DNA of 64,000 nucleotides, taken from Shimia sagamensis (GTDB lineage: Bacteria > Pseudomonadota > Alphaproteobacteria > Rhodobacterales > Rhodobacteraceae). Below the pieces are notes generated by a model. It ran no database searches, had not been told where the DNA came from, and was given only the letters and a program-made list of their open reading frames with translations. Both the position numbers and the translations under genes were made by a program. The first letter of the stretch is position 1; every line of letters starts with the position of its first letter. Shown here piece by piece: positions 19,131-28,000 of the stretch. The DNA lies in contig NZ_FXTY01000001.1 in the NCBI RefSeq assembly GCF_900182745.1, positions 868,001-932,000 on the forward strand. The letters run 5' to 3'.

Positions 19131-19406
19131 ATGCTCATTGCCCTTTATGTCATCCTTGTCATCGCTCTACCGGCAGCCATTGGGGCGCAGTTGGTGATGA
19201 AAAATATCAATCGCAAAGACCCTGTTGGCGGGTTCATGTTGCTGCTGCTGGCGGCTGTGCCAGCGCTTGCGTATGGGCTGTATGTTCCGGAAGGTCTCAT
19301 AATGGATTTCCGGTTTGATCTGGGTGGGCCTGGTGCCTATGGATTGGGTGTGATGATTGGTGCCGCGGTCGGCGCGTTTCAGCGCTGGGCGCCACAGCGC
19401 GTCTGA
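19131..19406 (+). CDS. small hypothetical membrane protein
   Basis: A 91-residue protein, unrecognised. Three hydrophobic segments are visible (residues about 2-20, 33-52 and 68-85), the last with small-residue GxGVMIGAAVGAF packing. GAGGAG lies 8 bp before the ATG. It stands alone between the nitroreductase operon (divergent) and a GNAT gene 60 bp downstream. Function unknown. Confidence 0.7.
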   Translation: MLIALYVILVIALPAAIGAQLVMKNINRKDPVGGFMLLLLAAVPALAYGLYVPEGLIMDFRFDLGGPGAYGLGVMIGAAVGAFQRWAPQRV

Positions 19407-19466
19407 CAGCGCTCGCGAGATGCGCGTTAAGGTGGTACAGCAGTCCTGTGTTTTAGGAGGTAGGAC

Positions 19467-20084
19467 ATGGCTGTGATCCGACAAGCAACACAGGCTGATC
19501 AAAAACGATTGTATGAGGTGGTGGTGCAAACCGGCAAAGCCGGGAACGATGCGACACCGCTGTATCAAGATCCCAAAATGCTCGGACATATTTACACGGC
19601 GCCTTACGTGGTTTTGGCGCCGGAATTGGCGTTTGTGGCTGAGATGAACGGGCAGGTTGAAGGTTATGTTTGCGGCGTTGAAGACAGCCGCGCGTATGAA
19701 ACGCAACTTGAGGCAGAGTGGTGGCCCGCGTTGCGGGAACGGTATCCGGCACCGGATGAGGCGCGGCGGGATACGTGGACCGAAGATGAGCGGCGGGCGA
19801 ATTGGATACACAACGCCCTACCTACGCCGGACTATGTAGTGGCGTCGTATCCAGCGCATATGCATATGAATTTGATGCCTGCGGCGCGCGGAGGTGGGCT
19901 TGGACGGCGGTTGTTCGATACGTGGTTGCAAGCGGCGCGGGCGCGTGGTGTAGGGCCGGTTCACATTGGGGCTGACCCAAAAAATGACGGTGGCATTGCT
20001 TTTTGGCAGGCCATGGGCTTTGAGCGATTGCGCCAGCCGGATGGCACGTTTTCTGCAACCAGTGTTTGGATGGGACGCCTATAG
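19467..20084 (+). CDS. GNAT family N-acetyltransferase
   Basis: A 205-residue acetyltransferase that would move acetyl from acetyl-CoA to an amine on an unknown substrate. The N terminus MAVIRQATQADQKRLYEVV is the typical GNAT start; LMPAARGGGLGRRLFDTWLQAARARG is the CoA pyrophosphate loop (motif A, R-G-x-G-x-x-L); GGIAFWQAMGFERL is motif B. An insert at about residues 70-120 (RYPAPDEARRDTWTEDERRA) is longer than in minimal GNATs, similar to enzymes acting on larger substrates such as glycosidase-linked GNATs. AGGAGG precedes the ATG by 6 bp. Confidence 0.9.
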   Translation: MAVIRQATQADQKRLYEVVVQTGKAGNDATPLYQDPKMLGHIYTAPYVVLAPELAFVAEMNGQVEGYVCGVEDSRAYETQLEAEWWPALRERYPAPDEARRDTWTEDERRANWIHNALPTPDYVVASYPAHMHMNLMPAARGGGLGRRLFDTWLQAARARGVGPVHIGADPKNDGGIAFWQAMGFERLRQPDGTFSATSVWMGRL

Positions 20085-20112
20085 TCGGGCGGCGGTATGG
20101 ATCGACAGTTGG

Positions 20113-20137
20113 GATCCAATATACATTGATCCAATAT
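20113..20137. repeat. 15-bp-spaced direct repeat GATCCAATAT
   Basis: GATCCAATAT at 20113-20122 and again at 20128-20137, separated by 5 nt, in the gap before the TetR gene. It could be a tandem protein site or chance; no known motif matches. Confidence 0.35.
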
Positions 20138-20200
20138 TTGTTGGGGCAAGACGAGGGTCTTGTTTGCGCTGTCCGGTCATCCTAGGGTGCATGGCGCTGA

Positions 20201-20216
20201 GTGAACATTGGTTCAC
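20201..20216. promoter_or_regulatory. palindromic operator candidate of the TetR regulator
   Basis: GTGAAC-ATTG-GTTCAC is a perfect 16-bp inverted repeat 38 bp upstream of the TetR start. TetR repressors commonly bind such short dyads in their own promoters. Inferred autoregulatory site. Confidence 0.6.
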
Positions 20217-20253
20217 CGCGCCAATAACGCAAGCCAACGGGACACTGAGCCAC

Positions 20254-20811
20254 ATGCGCGAGAAAATACTGGAGGCCACCGCTGCGATGCTGGTGGCACA
20301 CGGCACACAAGCGTCGATGAGCAAGATTGCCAAGCAGGCCGGCGTTGCGACCGGCTCGCTGTACAATCACTTTGAGAACAAAGATGTGCTGATCCGTGCT
20401 GTGTATGAAGAGCTTGGCAAAATTGTCGAAAAGGCGCTGGTGACAGGAGATGACCCAAGCCAACCAGCGCCGGAGCGGCTTAAGGCCTTTATTGATCGGC
20501 AGATTGATTTTGTTTGGTTCAATGAGAACCATGCGGACCTGCATGAGTATTTGTCCAACGTGCCGTTGTTGCCGCGTGAGGAGGTGCTCGACAGCTTCAA
20601 GAGAACGTCAGATTTTATTGCGGAACTGTTGCGTCAGCTTCAGGCTGACGGTTGGGTGATCGCGGGCGATGTTGGGCTCTTTGGCGGGTTTATTGGCGGC
20701 GGCATTCGCAACACGCTCAAATGGCAACGCTCACTTGGGGTGACGCTGACGCCGGATATGCGGGCGCAGGTACACCACCTCTGTCTGCATGGGCTGCGCA
20801 AAGGCGCCTAA
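20254..20811 (+). CDS. TetR/AcrR-family transcriptional regulator
   Basis: A 185-residue repressor. The ATG at 20254 (MREKILEATAAMLVAHG) fits the family N terminus; the frame is open further upstream but lacks family sequence. The HTH is residues about 10-45, with MSKIAKQAGVATGSLYNHFENKDVL. The C-terminal ligand and dimer domain is unassigned. GTGAAC-ATTG-GTTCAC just upstream is a likely self-operator. No clear target gene is adjacent: the preceding GNAT gene is on the same strand and the following tamB is convergent. Confidence 0.92.
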   Translation: MREKILEATAAMLVAHGTQASMSKIAKQAGVATGSLYNHFENKDVLIRAVYEELGKIVEKALVTGDDPSQPAPERLKAFIDRQIDFVWFNENHADLHEYLSNVPLLPREEVLDSFKRTSDFIAELLRQLQADGWVIAGDVGLFGGFIGGGIRNTLKWQRSLGVTLTPDMRAQVHHLCLHGLRKGA

Positions 20812-20817
20812 GAGACG

Positions 20818-23800
20818 TTAGTAATCGCGTTGGAAGAAGATGCCGATGCCGGTATCGTCGTCTGAGCCAACTTTGCCTTTCACAGTCAGGTTGTCGTTCA
20901 CATCCAGGTTCAAGCTGATCGAGCTTTGGCCTTTGCTGTCGACGCCAACCTCGGTGTAGACGTTTTCGTTGATGTACTTGCCCGCGCGCAGACCTGGTGT
21001 GCCGGATTCATCAAAGGTCAGTCCGAGATCGTCCAACCCTGAGTTTTCACCAAGGCGCGGGCCTTGTGGGCCGCCGCCAGAAAGCTGCGCCAGAGCGGCA
21101 GCAAGTTGCGCCGCCTGCAGAGCGGAGATGCTGGACAGGTCGCGGCCAAACAGCAATTGGGAGAGCACCTCGTCTTCGGGCAGTTCCGGATCACTTTCCA
21201 GAACAATTTTGGGGTCGTCCAAACGGCCGTCCAAAATCACGTAGACGGTGGCGTCTGGTTGCTCGGAAATCGCCACCACCCGCATGGTCGGGACCAGATC
21301 ACCCAACATGGAAATGCGGCCCTCGTCCAACTCGAAGTTTTTCGCTAGGAAAGACAGGCGACCGCGGATCAGATCAATTTCGCCATTGGGACGGATGTCA
21401 TTGGTGGTGCCGCCAATTTTCATGCCGCCGTGGAAGTCGGCGTTCAGGCCCAAGCCACGCACTGCGATGCGTTCGGTTGTTTGAATGTTCACGTCCAGAC
21501 CAAACGGCGGAGCGGAAGAGCCGCTCTTTTTCTTGGCGATTAGCCCGGCGCGATCACGGGTGAGGCGCACTTTGGCGGGCTCATTGAGGTGGCGGATCTC
21601 TGGAATTGGGCCAGCCCCGGAAAGCCCAGCGGGCGTGACGTGAATGTCGGTTTTGCCAAGCAGGATATTGCCGCTGATGTTGCCACCGCCGGTGAGCGGG
21701 CCAGACAGGGTGATGGTGCCGTCCAGCTCGGTTTTTAACAGTTGGCCTTGTTGGATGAGAATGTCCGTCAAAGTCACCGGCAAGTTGGCCGTGAAGGGAG
21801 GTGCAAGGGCCACGCTGCCTGCAACGCCAATTTGGCCGCCGCCAGAGAACTGTGTGGTGATGTTCAGGTCCGCCGCGCGACCGTTGAGGCCAACCGTGCC
21901 GCGGATGTCCTCAAATGCCACCCTCAAATCTGGGATGACAAACCGAGCGCCACCCAAGGTGAGTGACCCGGTGACCGCTTCCGGTCCCAATGCACCTTTG
22001 AGGCGGAGGTCATAGTTGGCGATGCCCTGAATGGAGTTGGGTTGCAAAACGGCGTTTGCTGCGGCGAGCGGAACGGTGCCGGAGACCGAAAAGTCATTGG
22101 AGCTGCCGCTGGGGTCGATCAAGCCTTTGCCAGCACCCTTGGTGTCAAATGGGCCGGTGCCTTTGAAATCGACTTGCCAGCCATTTGGGGCCTGCTCTGC
22201 GGAGGCTTGAATGCGGGCCTTGCCGGGTAACTCGGGCACAAACACCTGCACCTGGCCCACTTCCAGGTCAATGTCAGCCGCGCCGTTGCCAGATTGCGGC
22301 AGGGTGGCACGGATGGTGGCAGTTGTTTGCGCTGGGGCTGTGGCCGCAAGGTCAAAAGCCCAGTCTGCACCGGTTTGCACGGCGCGGCCTTTGGCGGTCG
22401 CCGGGCCATTTACGCCTTTGAGCACCAGAGCCACTTCGTTGAGAGCCGCCTCAAACGTGAGGTCGCTGTTTTGGCTGGCAAGTGTGCCGCCTCCAGTGGC
22501 GGAGAGTTGTGGTGTTTTTACGTTTGCTTCGCGCAGTGTGATGCCATTCTCGTCCCGTTTGGCGGATAGGGCCACCGTGCTTGTCCCAGCCAGCAGCGCG
22601 TCGGCGCGTTGGTCTGAGATCGCGAGGTCCTGACCGGTGGCGCTGAGCGCTAGGTCAAAGCCTTGGGAGACTGGTAGAATTGCGCCTTTGAGTTGGGCTG
22701 AAAGTGCGCCGCTGAGGTCGCGTTTGGCAAAGGCGGAGAACAGCGAGATGTTGTCGACTTTGAGCGTGGCGTCGGTGTCGATGGTCAGGTCTTGACCACT
22801 GCCGCTCACATGTACAGTCCCATTTGAGCCAAGGCTGTTGGTGCGCAGGCTGTAATTGGACAAGGTGAGACCAGCGTCTTTTTCCCAGACCACGTCGCCC
22901 TGAAACCCGCCGTTTGAGCCTACAACCGTGGCAAGGTCTGGGTCAGAGAGTGCCAAACCACGCATGCCCATCTGCAGTTGGGCTTCTACGCGCGGGATAG
23001 GGGTTTCTTGCAATGTGCCTTCGCCAAACAGTGCCACCCGCGCCAACGTAAGCGTGTCGGTTTTGAGGTCATCAACTGTGCCGCTCAACGTCCATCGGTC
23101 GCCAGCCGCGTGATCAAACTGTGCCGCTAACTCGGCGCCTTGCACATAGTTCTTGGGGCCTTTGAGTGGCAACAAAACCGGTTTGCCGGTCTCATCTCGC
23201 AGCTGGATGTCCAGATCAAAGCTGTCAGGCAATCCGTTTGCGTCAATCGCCATCTCGCCATTCAAATTAAGGGAGCGGGAGCTAAGAAGGAGTTGTTGCA
23301 GGGTGATGCGGCCATCGCCAAAGCGGCGCAGAAGCGTGCTAAAGCCGATGTTTTCGCCGAGGAAACCCTTGTAATCCGGTGCAAAGAGCGGGGCCATGTT
23401 GCCGCCAAGGTCAGCGCGGACAACTTGGGTTGCGGCGCTTTCCGGTGTGGCCCCTGGCTCGGTGGCCAGTTCGACGGAGCCTGCGAGACGCTGTTCGCCG
23501 TCGCTGGTCAACAAAATATCTGCGATGAAATCATCAAGGGAGCCGTCGCCCAACACCGTGAGCGCCATAGGAGGCTCGCCGGGGATTTTGGCTTTGGTGA
23601 CCAGGAGCCCACCTGCATCTTCGTGCACTTGCAGGTCCACGCGCAGGTTTCGGGTTTCATTGGAGTAGGCTCCGTCCAGCGCAAAACGCGCAGCAGGACC
23701 GTCGAGACGCGCGGCGGAGAGTAAGGCCTCGCCGTTGCCACCTTCGAGGATCAGGCGAGCAGTGAGGGAAAGGTTGAGTTCCTCCCCTAGGAAGGACTCG

Positions 23801-24246
23801 CCCAGTGTGATGCGATCTGCCTTTAGCGATTGAATGTTGATGCTGACCGGCAGTTCCGGCAGCGAGAATGGCGTGGCTTCAGCGGTGGGTGGCGCACTGG
23901 GGTTGGGCGCAGGTGCGCGGGTGAGGATGATCTCGCTGGCGCTCAATTCGTTGATGTTGATGTTGCCGCGTAACACGGCGAGGCGGTTCCAATTGAGCGT
24001 CATGCCCCGCATGGTCAGCCAAGCACCATCCGCGTCCGACATGCGGATTTCTTCGACCGTGGCGTTTGAGCTGATTGCGCCCTTGAGGCCAATGACCTCG
24101 ACCGTGCGGCCGTCGCCTGACAGGGCATCTTCCAGAAAATTGGTCAGCATGCCTTTGTCTTCGTCGCTGGCCTCGGGCTGTTCGGCCTCTTGTGCAGCGA
24201 GTGTCAGGGGCCAGATCAGGCAGAGGAGGAGGGCGAGATACCGCAT
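20818..24246 (-). CDS. tamB: TamB, translocation and assembly module inner-membrane component
   Basis: A 1142-residue protein with an N-terminal signal anchor (residues 1-18), a long repetitive beta-strand AsmA/TamB-type body and the conserved C-terminal DUF490 domain (about 800-1142). That domain includes the stretch LIRGRLSFLAKNFELDEGRI and ends GIGIFFQRDY, an aromatic end suited to outer-membrane contact. TamB spans the periplasm as a hydrophobic groove and works with TamA in outer-membrane protein assembly or lipid transport. It shares one base with the tamA stop (TGATG), so translation is coupled. Confidence 0.94.
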   Translation of the reverse strand: MRYLALLLCLIWPLTLAAQEAEQPEASDEDKGMLTNFLEDALSGDGRTVEVIGLKGAISSNATVEEIRMSDADGAWLTMRGMTLNWNRLAVLRGNININELSASEIILTRAPAPNPSAPPTAEATPFSLPELPVSINIQSLKADRITLGESFLGEELNLSLTARLILEGGNGEALLSAARLDGPAARFALDGAYSNETRNLRVDLQVHEDAGGLLVTKAKIPGEPPMALTVLGDGSLDDFIADILLTSDGEQRLAGSVELATEPGATPESAATQVVRADLGGNMAPLFAPDYKGFLGENIGFSTLLRRFGDGRITLQQLLLSSRSLNLNGEMAIDANGLPDSFDLDIQLRDETGKPVLLPLKGPKNYVQGAELAAQFDHAAGDRWTLSGTVDDLKTDTLTLARVALFGEGTLQETPIPRVEAQLQMGMRGLALSDPDLATVVGSNGGFQGDVVWEKDAGLTLSNYSLRTNSLGSNGTVHVSGSGQDLTIDTDATLKVDNISLFSAFAKRDLSGALSAQLKGAILPVSQGFDLALSATGQDLAISDQRADALLAGTSTVALSAKRDENGITLREANVKTPQLSATGGGTLASQNSDLTFEAALNEVALVLKGVNGPATAKGRAVQTGADWAFDLAATAPAQTTATIRATLPQSGNGAADIDLEVGQVQVFVPELPGKARIQASAEQAPNGWQVDFKGTGPFDTKGAGKGLIDPSGSSNDFSVSGTVPLAAANAVLQPNSIQGIANYDLRLKGALGPEAVTGSLTLGGARFVIPDLRVAFEDIRGTVGLNGRAADLNITTQFSGGGQIGVAGSVALAPPFTANLPVTLTDILIQQGQLLKTELDGTITLSGPLTGGGNISGNILLGKTDIHVTPAGLSGAGPIPEIRHLNEPAKVRLTRDRAGLIAKKKSGSSAPPFGLDVNIQTTERIAVRGLGLNADFHGGMKIGGTTNDIRPNGEIDLIRGRLSFLAKNFELDEGRISMLGDLVPTMRVVAISEQPDATVYVILDGRLDDPKIVLESDPELPEDEVLSQLLFGRDLSSISALQAAQLAAALAQLSGGGPQGPRLGENSGLDDLGLTFDESGTPGLRAGKYINENVYTEVGVDSKGQSSISLNLDVNDNLTVKGKVGSDDDTGIGIFFQRDY

Positions 24247-26069
24247 CAGTACGCGTGTCCAATCCCGATGTAGAGCTGCAGTCCGTCGCCAGTGTCGCCG
24301 TTGACCGGCGTGGCGAGGTCAAGCCGCAGCGGGCCAAAACCGGTGTTGTAGCGCACACCCAGACCGGCACCTGAGTGCCAGTTGCCGTCGCCGCTAAAGT
24401 CGGATTTCTCACCGACAAAGCCAGCATCATAAAAGGCCACGGCGGAGAAGTGGCTGTTGATTTTCACACGCATTTCGCCGGACAGACCCAGGAAAGACAG
24501 GCCGCCGCTGTCCACGCCATTCACGGTCACAAAGTTGGACTGATACGGTTGACCACGCACGGTCCCGCCACCGCCGGAGTAAAACAGCAGGTCGGGAGGC
24601 GTGTTGCGAATTTCTGGCCCGAGGATGGTGCCAAATTGCAAGCGTCCGGCGGCGATGAAGCCATTGTCCGCGCCAAATCCGCGATAGCCGCGCAAGTCGC
24701 CTTTCAGAAACAGGGCGCTGTCGGCTTCGGCAAACCCAAAGTAAGGGAAGGCGTTGCCTTCGACGTAGAAGCCGCGCGTGGGGTTGGCGATGTTGTCTCG
24801 CCGGTCAAGCTTGGTGGTGACCGGCACACCAATAAGATGCAATTGACGCTTTCCGTAGTTGTCATCCACATCCGAGAAATAGAGACCTAGCCCAGCTGTG
24901 GTTTCAAACCGCTCGGAATGGATGGTTTTGAACCCAACTCCCACGGAGAGTTGGCGCAGCCAGTAGAGGTCTTCGTCTTCTTGCTTGAGTTCCGCTCCCA
25001 GCGTTAGCGCGGTGTTGGAGCCAAACGTCGCTGGCCGGGTGTAAAGTGTGCCTAGCCGGTAGTTTACGCCGCTGTTTTGCGCGCCGAGGTTTTCAATGGC
25101 AAAATCAAAGCGCAGGTTTTCGGCACCACCACGCAGGTTGCGGTGCATCCAATAGGCCGACAGGCTCAACCCGTCGCGGCTTTCTAATTCCGCACCAAAG
25201 CCAATTCGGCGGGGCGGGTTGTCGACCAGAGCCAGTTCCATATCCAAGGTGCCGTCCGGGTTGGGTTCTTCCGCTTCGCGCAGATCCACAGTTCGAAAGG
25301 TTTCAGTGCGACGCAAGCGGGCGGAGACTTGTGCCACAGTTTTTGGGCTGAATGTTTCCCCCTCTGGCAGGTCGGCAATTTCATGCACGCGTTCGGGGCG
25401 CACTTTGGATTGGTCTTCGTAGATCAGCTTGCCAAAGGTTAGTTTTGGCCCCGGGGCCATTGTTAAATCGACGTCCAGCGTGGCCTTTTTGTGATCAGCG
25501 GTGATGCTTTGATCACCAACTTTGGCTTTGGCGTGGCCTTCGTCGCGCCAGCCATCCACCCCGGCTCGGGCCGCGTCCGAGATTGCGGGCAGGCTCGCGG
25601 GCTGCTGTGTAGCGAAGCTTTCAGGCAGCTCTGTAGCAGGCACAATTGGGGCAATTTGGGTTTTGCCAAACTGGAAACTTGGGCCGGGGTCGATTTGGTA
25701 GACAACCTGGCGGATCGTTGATTTGCTCGCAAATGGGGAAATGTTGTGGGCTTCTTGTCCGTCTACGCGGATTGAGACACTCGGGCTGAAATGGCCAAGG
25801 GAGTACAGCGTGCTGACCATGCGACGGTAGTCAGATTGCGCGGCGGCAATGATGTCCTGTGGATCGGTGCTGCCTTCTTCTTTGGCAGAGTGGGTCAGCG
25901 TGGCCGACAACAATCTGGCCTGTAAGTCTTCGTCGCCGTCGGTTGTTGTCAGTTGGATGTCAAAAGCCGTTGCCGGCAGGGCCATAGCCACGCTCAGAAC
26001 TGTCGCCAAAACCGTTGTTTTGCCCGAAAACTGGACCCACCATGCGCCTGTTTGCAAAGCATCCCCCAT
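24246..26069 (-). CDS. tamA: TamA, BamA-family outer-membrane assembly protein
   Basis: A 607-residue outer-membrane protein. I take the ATG at 26069 (MGDALQTGAWW); a TTG at 26090 adds seven residues and neither has a strong ribosome site. A signal peptide with cleavage near ALPATAFD is followed by POTRA domains (about residues 35-290) and a 16-strand BamA/Omp85 barrel. Barrel landmarks: NPTRGFYVEG, GGGGTVRGQPYQS (the VRGY-like L6 loop) and a C-terminal LDLATPVNG...LQLYIGIGHAY ending in an aromatic residue. Partner of TamB downstream. Confidence 0.94.
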   Translation of the reverse strand: MGDALQTGAWWVQFSGKTTVLATVLSVAMALPATAFDIQLTTTDGDEDLQARLLSATLTHSAKEEGSTDPQDIIAAAQSDYRRMVSTLYSLGHFSPSVSIRVDGQEAHNISPFASKSTIRQVVYQIDPGPSFQFGKTQIAPIVPATELPESFATQQPASLPAISDAARAGVDGWRDEGHAKAKVGDQSITADHKKATLDVDLTMAPGPKLTFGKLIYEDQSKVRPERVHEIADLPEGETFSPKTVAQVSARLRRTETFRTVDLREAEEPNPDGTLDMELALVDNPPRRIGFGAELESRDGLSLSAYWMHRNLRGGAENLRFDFAIENLGAQNSGVNYRLGTLYTRPATFGSNTALTLGAELKQEDEDLYWLRQLSVGVGFKTIHSERFETTAGLGLYFSDVDDNYGKRQLHLIGVPVTTKLDRRDNIANPTRGFYVEGNAFPYFGFAEADSALFLKGDLRGYRGFGADNGFIAAGRLQFGTILGPEIRNTPPDLLFYSGGGGTVRGQPYQSNFVTVNGVDSGGLSFLGLSGEMRVKINSHFSAVAFYDAGFVGEKSDFSGDGNWHSGAGLGVRYNTGFGPLRLDLATPVNGDTGDGLQLYIGIGHAY

Positions 26070-26097
26070 GCGCGACAAAAAACTCTTCAAAATGCGC

Positions 26098-26120
26098 GGG
26101 CAACAGGCAGTATGTTGCCC
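26098..26120. promoter_or_regulatory. hairpin in the tamA leader
   Basis: GGGCAACA - 7 nt - TGTTGCCC, perfect 8-bp arms, 28 bp upstream of the tamA ATG on the minus strand. No T-run follows. It may be a leader structure controlling tamAB or a protein site. Confidence 0.4.
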
Positions 26121-26255
26121 CTTAGCGGCAGATTAGACCAAGCGTGACTCCGTGGCCATACGGCAATCACATACTTCACACAGGATTGGCGAAATCGCGC
26201 TTTGCAAAAAGCCGGTGTCAGCGTATGACAGAGGCACATTGTCTTGAGAATTCTT

Positions 26256-26987
26256 ATGCATAGGCTGCAACAGTCTTTCCCCGTTGTCTTTGTGCGGAGC
26301 CTTTTGTTTTATGCGCTGGCTGGCCTTGCGGCGGTGCCGTTTCTGTTGTGCTGGCCTGCGTTGCGTGGTCCTCGCCGGACTGTTTATGCCATCGCCGATC
26401 GCTATTTGAGGGTGATGCTTTGGCTGCTGCGCGGGGTGTGCGGCATTCGATATCGGGTTGTGGGACAGGATCGGCTGCCTGAAGGCGCGGTGTTGATCGC
26501 ATCCCAACATGAGAGCACCTGGGAGACGTTGTTCTTTCAAGTGCTGTTTGATCACCCGGTGATGTATGCCAAGACGCCGATTTTTTCCTATCCGGTGTTT
26601 GGCCCGGTGGTGCGCAAGTTTGGGCACATTCCGGTGGCAGCAGGCGCCAGCGCGGACGCCATGCGGGCGGCATTTCGCGCGGGCGCGGCGGCGGTGAAGG
26701 ATGGCCGGAGTTTGGTGATTTTCCCCAGTGGCACACGCCGCAAAGACACGGCTGAACTTCAGGCAGGGGTTGGCGTGTTGTACCAACTGGCAGGCGTGAA
26801 AGTGGTGCCGGTACGGTTGAATTCTGGCACGATGTGGCCACACGGCCAATGGTTGAAGTTTCCAGGCACAATAGAGGTGCAGATTGCACCGGTGATTGAA
26901 GCCGGTTTGGACCGGCGCGATTTTATGCAAATTTTGAGCGCATCTTTGGCAGATGATCACGTTCCGGTGGAGTTGGAAAATCTCTAA
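26256..26987 (+). CDS. 1-acyl-sn-glycerol-3-phosphate acyltransferase (PlsC-like)
   Basis: A 243-residue membrane-associated acyltransferase of phospholipid synthesis, from the ATG at 26256 (GAGAA 5 bp upstream; a TTG at 26244 is possible). One N-terminal membrane segment (about residues 8-30). Motif I reads HESTWE, an HX4E form of the usual HX4D; motif III reads FPSGTRR. PlsC proteins acylate lysophosphatidate; relatives such as OlsA make ornithine lipids, common in this group, and cannot be excluded. No olsB is adjacent. It stands alone, divergent from tamAB, another envelope-building pair. Confidence 0.88.
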   Translation: MHRLQQSFPVVFVRSLLFYALAGLAAVPFLLCWPALRGPRRTVYAIADRYLRVMLWLLRGVCGIRYRVVGQDRLPEGAVLIASQHESTWETLFFQVLFDHPVMYAKTPIFSYPVFGPVVRKFGHIPVAAGASADAMRAAFRAGAAAVKDGRSLVIFPSGTRRKDTAELQAGVGVLYQLAGVKVVPVRLNSGTMWPHGQWLKFPGTIEVQIAPVIEAGLDRRDFMQILSASLADDHVPVELENL

Positions 26988-27065
26988 AATTTCTCATGTA
27001 TTCCATATGTTAAGGCGGGGGTAAGAGCTGACGATTAGGTGTCGTGTCAGGGTGAGAAAAAGGTG

Positions 27066-27902
27066 ATGGCGATGGCTAGTAATTCCAACGTCGCTCCGGT
27101 GATCATAAAACGTAAGAAGGTCATCGCAGGCGGCGGACACCACGGTGGGGCGTGGAAAATTGCATACGCGGATTTTGTGACCGCCATGATGGCATTCTTT
27201 TTGCTGATGTGGCTGATCAACGCGACAACGGAACAACAACGGTTGGGGATTGCAGAGTTCTTCAGCCCAACGGTGCCATTGAACAAAGTGTCCGGTGGTG
27301 GCAACGCCATGTTTGGCGGCGACAGTGTGCAGGAGCATAATATCCTGTCACACACAGGCGTTGGCGGTTTGCCAACCGCGCTTAAGGACAACCCGGACCC
27401 GGTTGAGTTTCAACAACCTGGCAGTGGCAGCGATGATGCCGACTTCGCAAAGGTTGAAGACATGTTGATTGGCGGCGGTGGCGAGAGCCTGCTGGCTGAT
27501 AACGTGCTGAAACATGTGGTTACGCGATTGACCGACGAGGGGTTGGTGATCGAAATCTTTGATTCCGAAGCGGAACGTCTGTTCAAGCCCAAAAGTGCGG
27601 TGCCGATGCCGATCCTTGTGGATTTGGCCAAGGTGCTGGCGGAGGTGTCCAATATGGTGACCAACCGTGTGGCGGTCGAAGGGCATGTGCGCAGCAACTT
27701 GATTACAGTGCGGGAAAACACCAGTTGGCAACTGTCATCGATTCGCGCAGATGAGCTGCGCAAGCTGATGGAAACCTACGGTCTGGAGACAGAACGGGTG
27801 GCACGGGTGACCGGGCATGCAGATCGCGAGCGGGTGTCAAATGTGCCGCGTGACCTGCGAAACAACAGGATCGAGATCATTCTGCTAAGATCGGATCGCT
27901 GA
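27066..27902 (+). CDS. motB: flagellar motor protein MotB
   Basis: A 278-residue stator subunit. ATG at 27066 is chosen (27072 is also possible; a GTG at 27039 is unlikely). The single membrane helix AYADFVTAMMAFFLLMWLI carries the proton-carrying Asp (near residue 37) in the exact MotB context. An OmpA/Pal-like peptidoglycan-binding domain covers about 150-278 with VEGHVRSN, RADELRKLMETYG and NVPRDLRNNRIEIILL. motA is not next to it and must be elsewhere. flgE starts 98 bp downstream. Confidence 0.95.
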   Translation: MAMASNSNVAPVIIKRKKVIAGGGHHGGAWKIAYADFVTAMMAFFLLMWLINATTEQQRLGIAEFFSPTVPLNKVSGGGNAMFGGDSVQEHNILSHTGVGGLPTALKDNPDPVEFQQPGSGSDDADFAKVEDMLIGGGGESLLADNVLKHVVTRLTDEGLVIEIFDSEAERLFKPKSAVPMPILVDLAKVLAEVSNMVTNRVAVEGHVRSNLITVRENTSWQLSSIRADELRKLMETYGLETERVARVTGHADRERVSNVPRDLRNNRIEIILLRSDR

Positions 27903-27918
27903 GCCAAAAAGGAAATAT

Positions 27919-28000
27919 GGTACGCCGTTAGGCCGCTGTTAATTCCGATTGTCGTAACCAAACAGACGACGACCGAATTGATACAGCAGAAAGGCGTACC
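27919..28000 (+). promoter_or_regulatory. long-range inverted repeat covering the flgE ribosome site
   Basis: GGTACGCC (27919-27926) is the exact reverse complement of GGCGTACC (27993-28000), which ends directly at the flgE ATG and includes the AAAGGCG ribosome site. Pairing would close a 66-nt loop and hide the ribosome site. Possible translational control of hook protein; structure inferred only. Confidence 0.4.

Noticed and set aside
26091-26243. Terminator reading of the hairpin before tamA
   Set aside because: No T-run on either strand and it lies in a divergent promoter gap, so leader or regulatory use is more likely.
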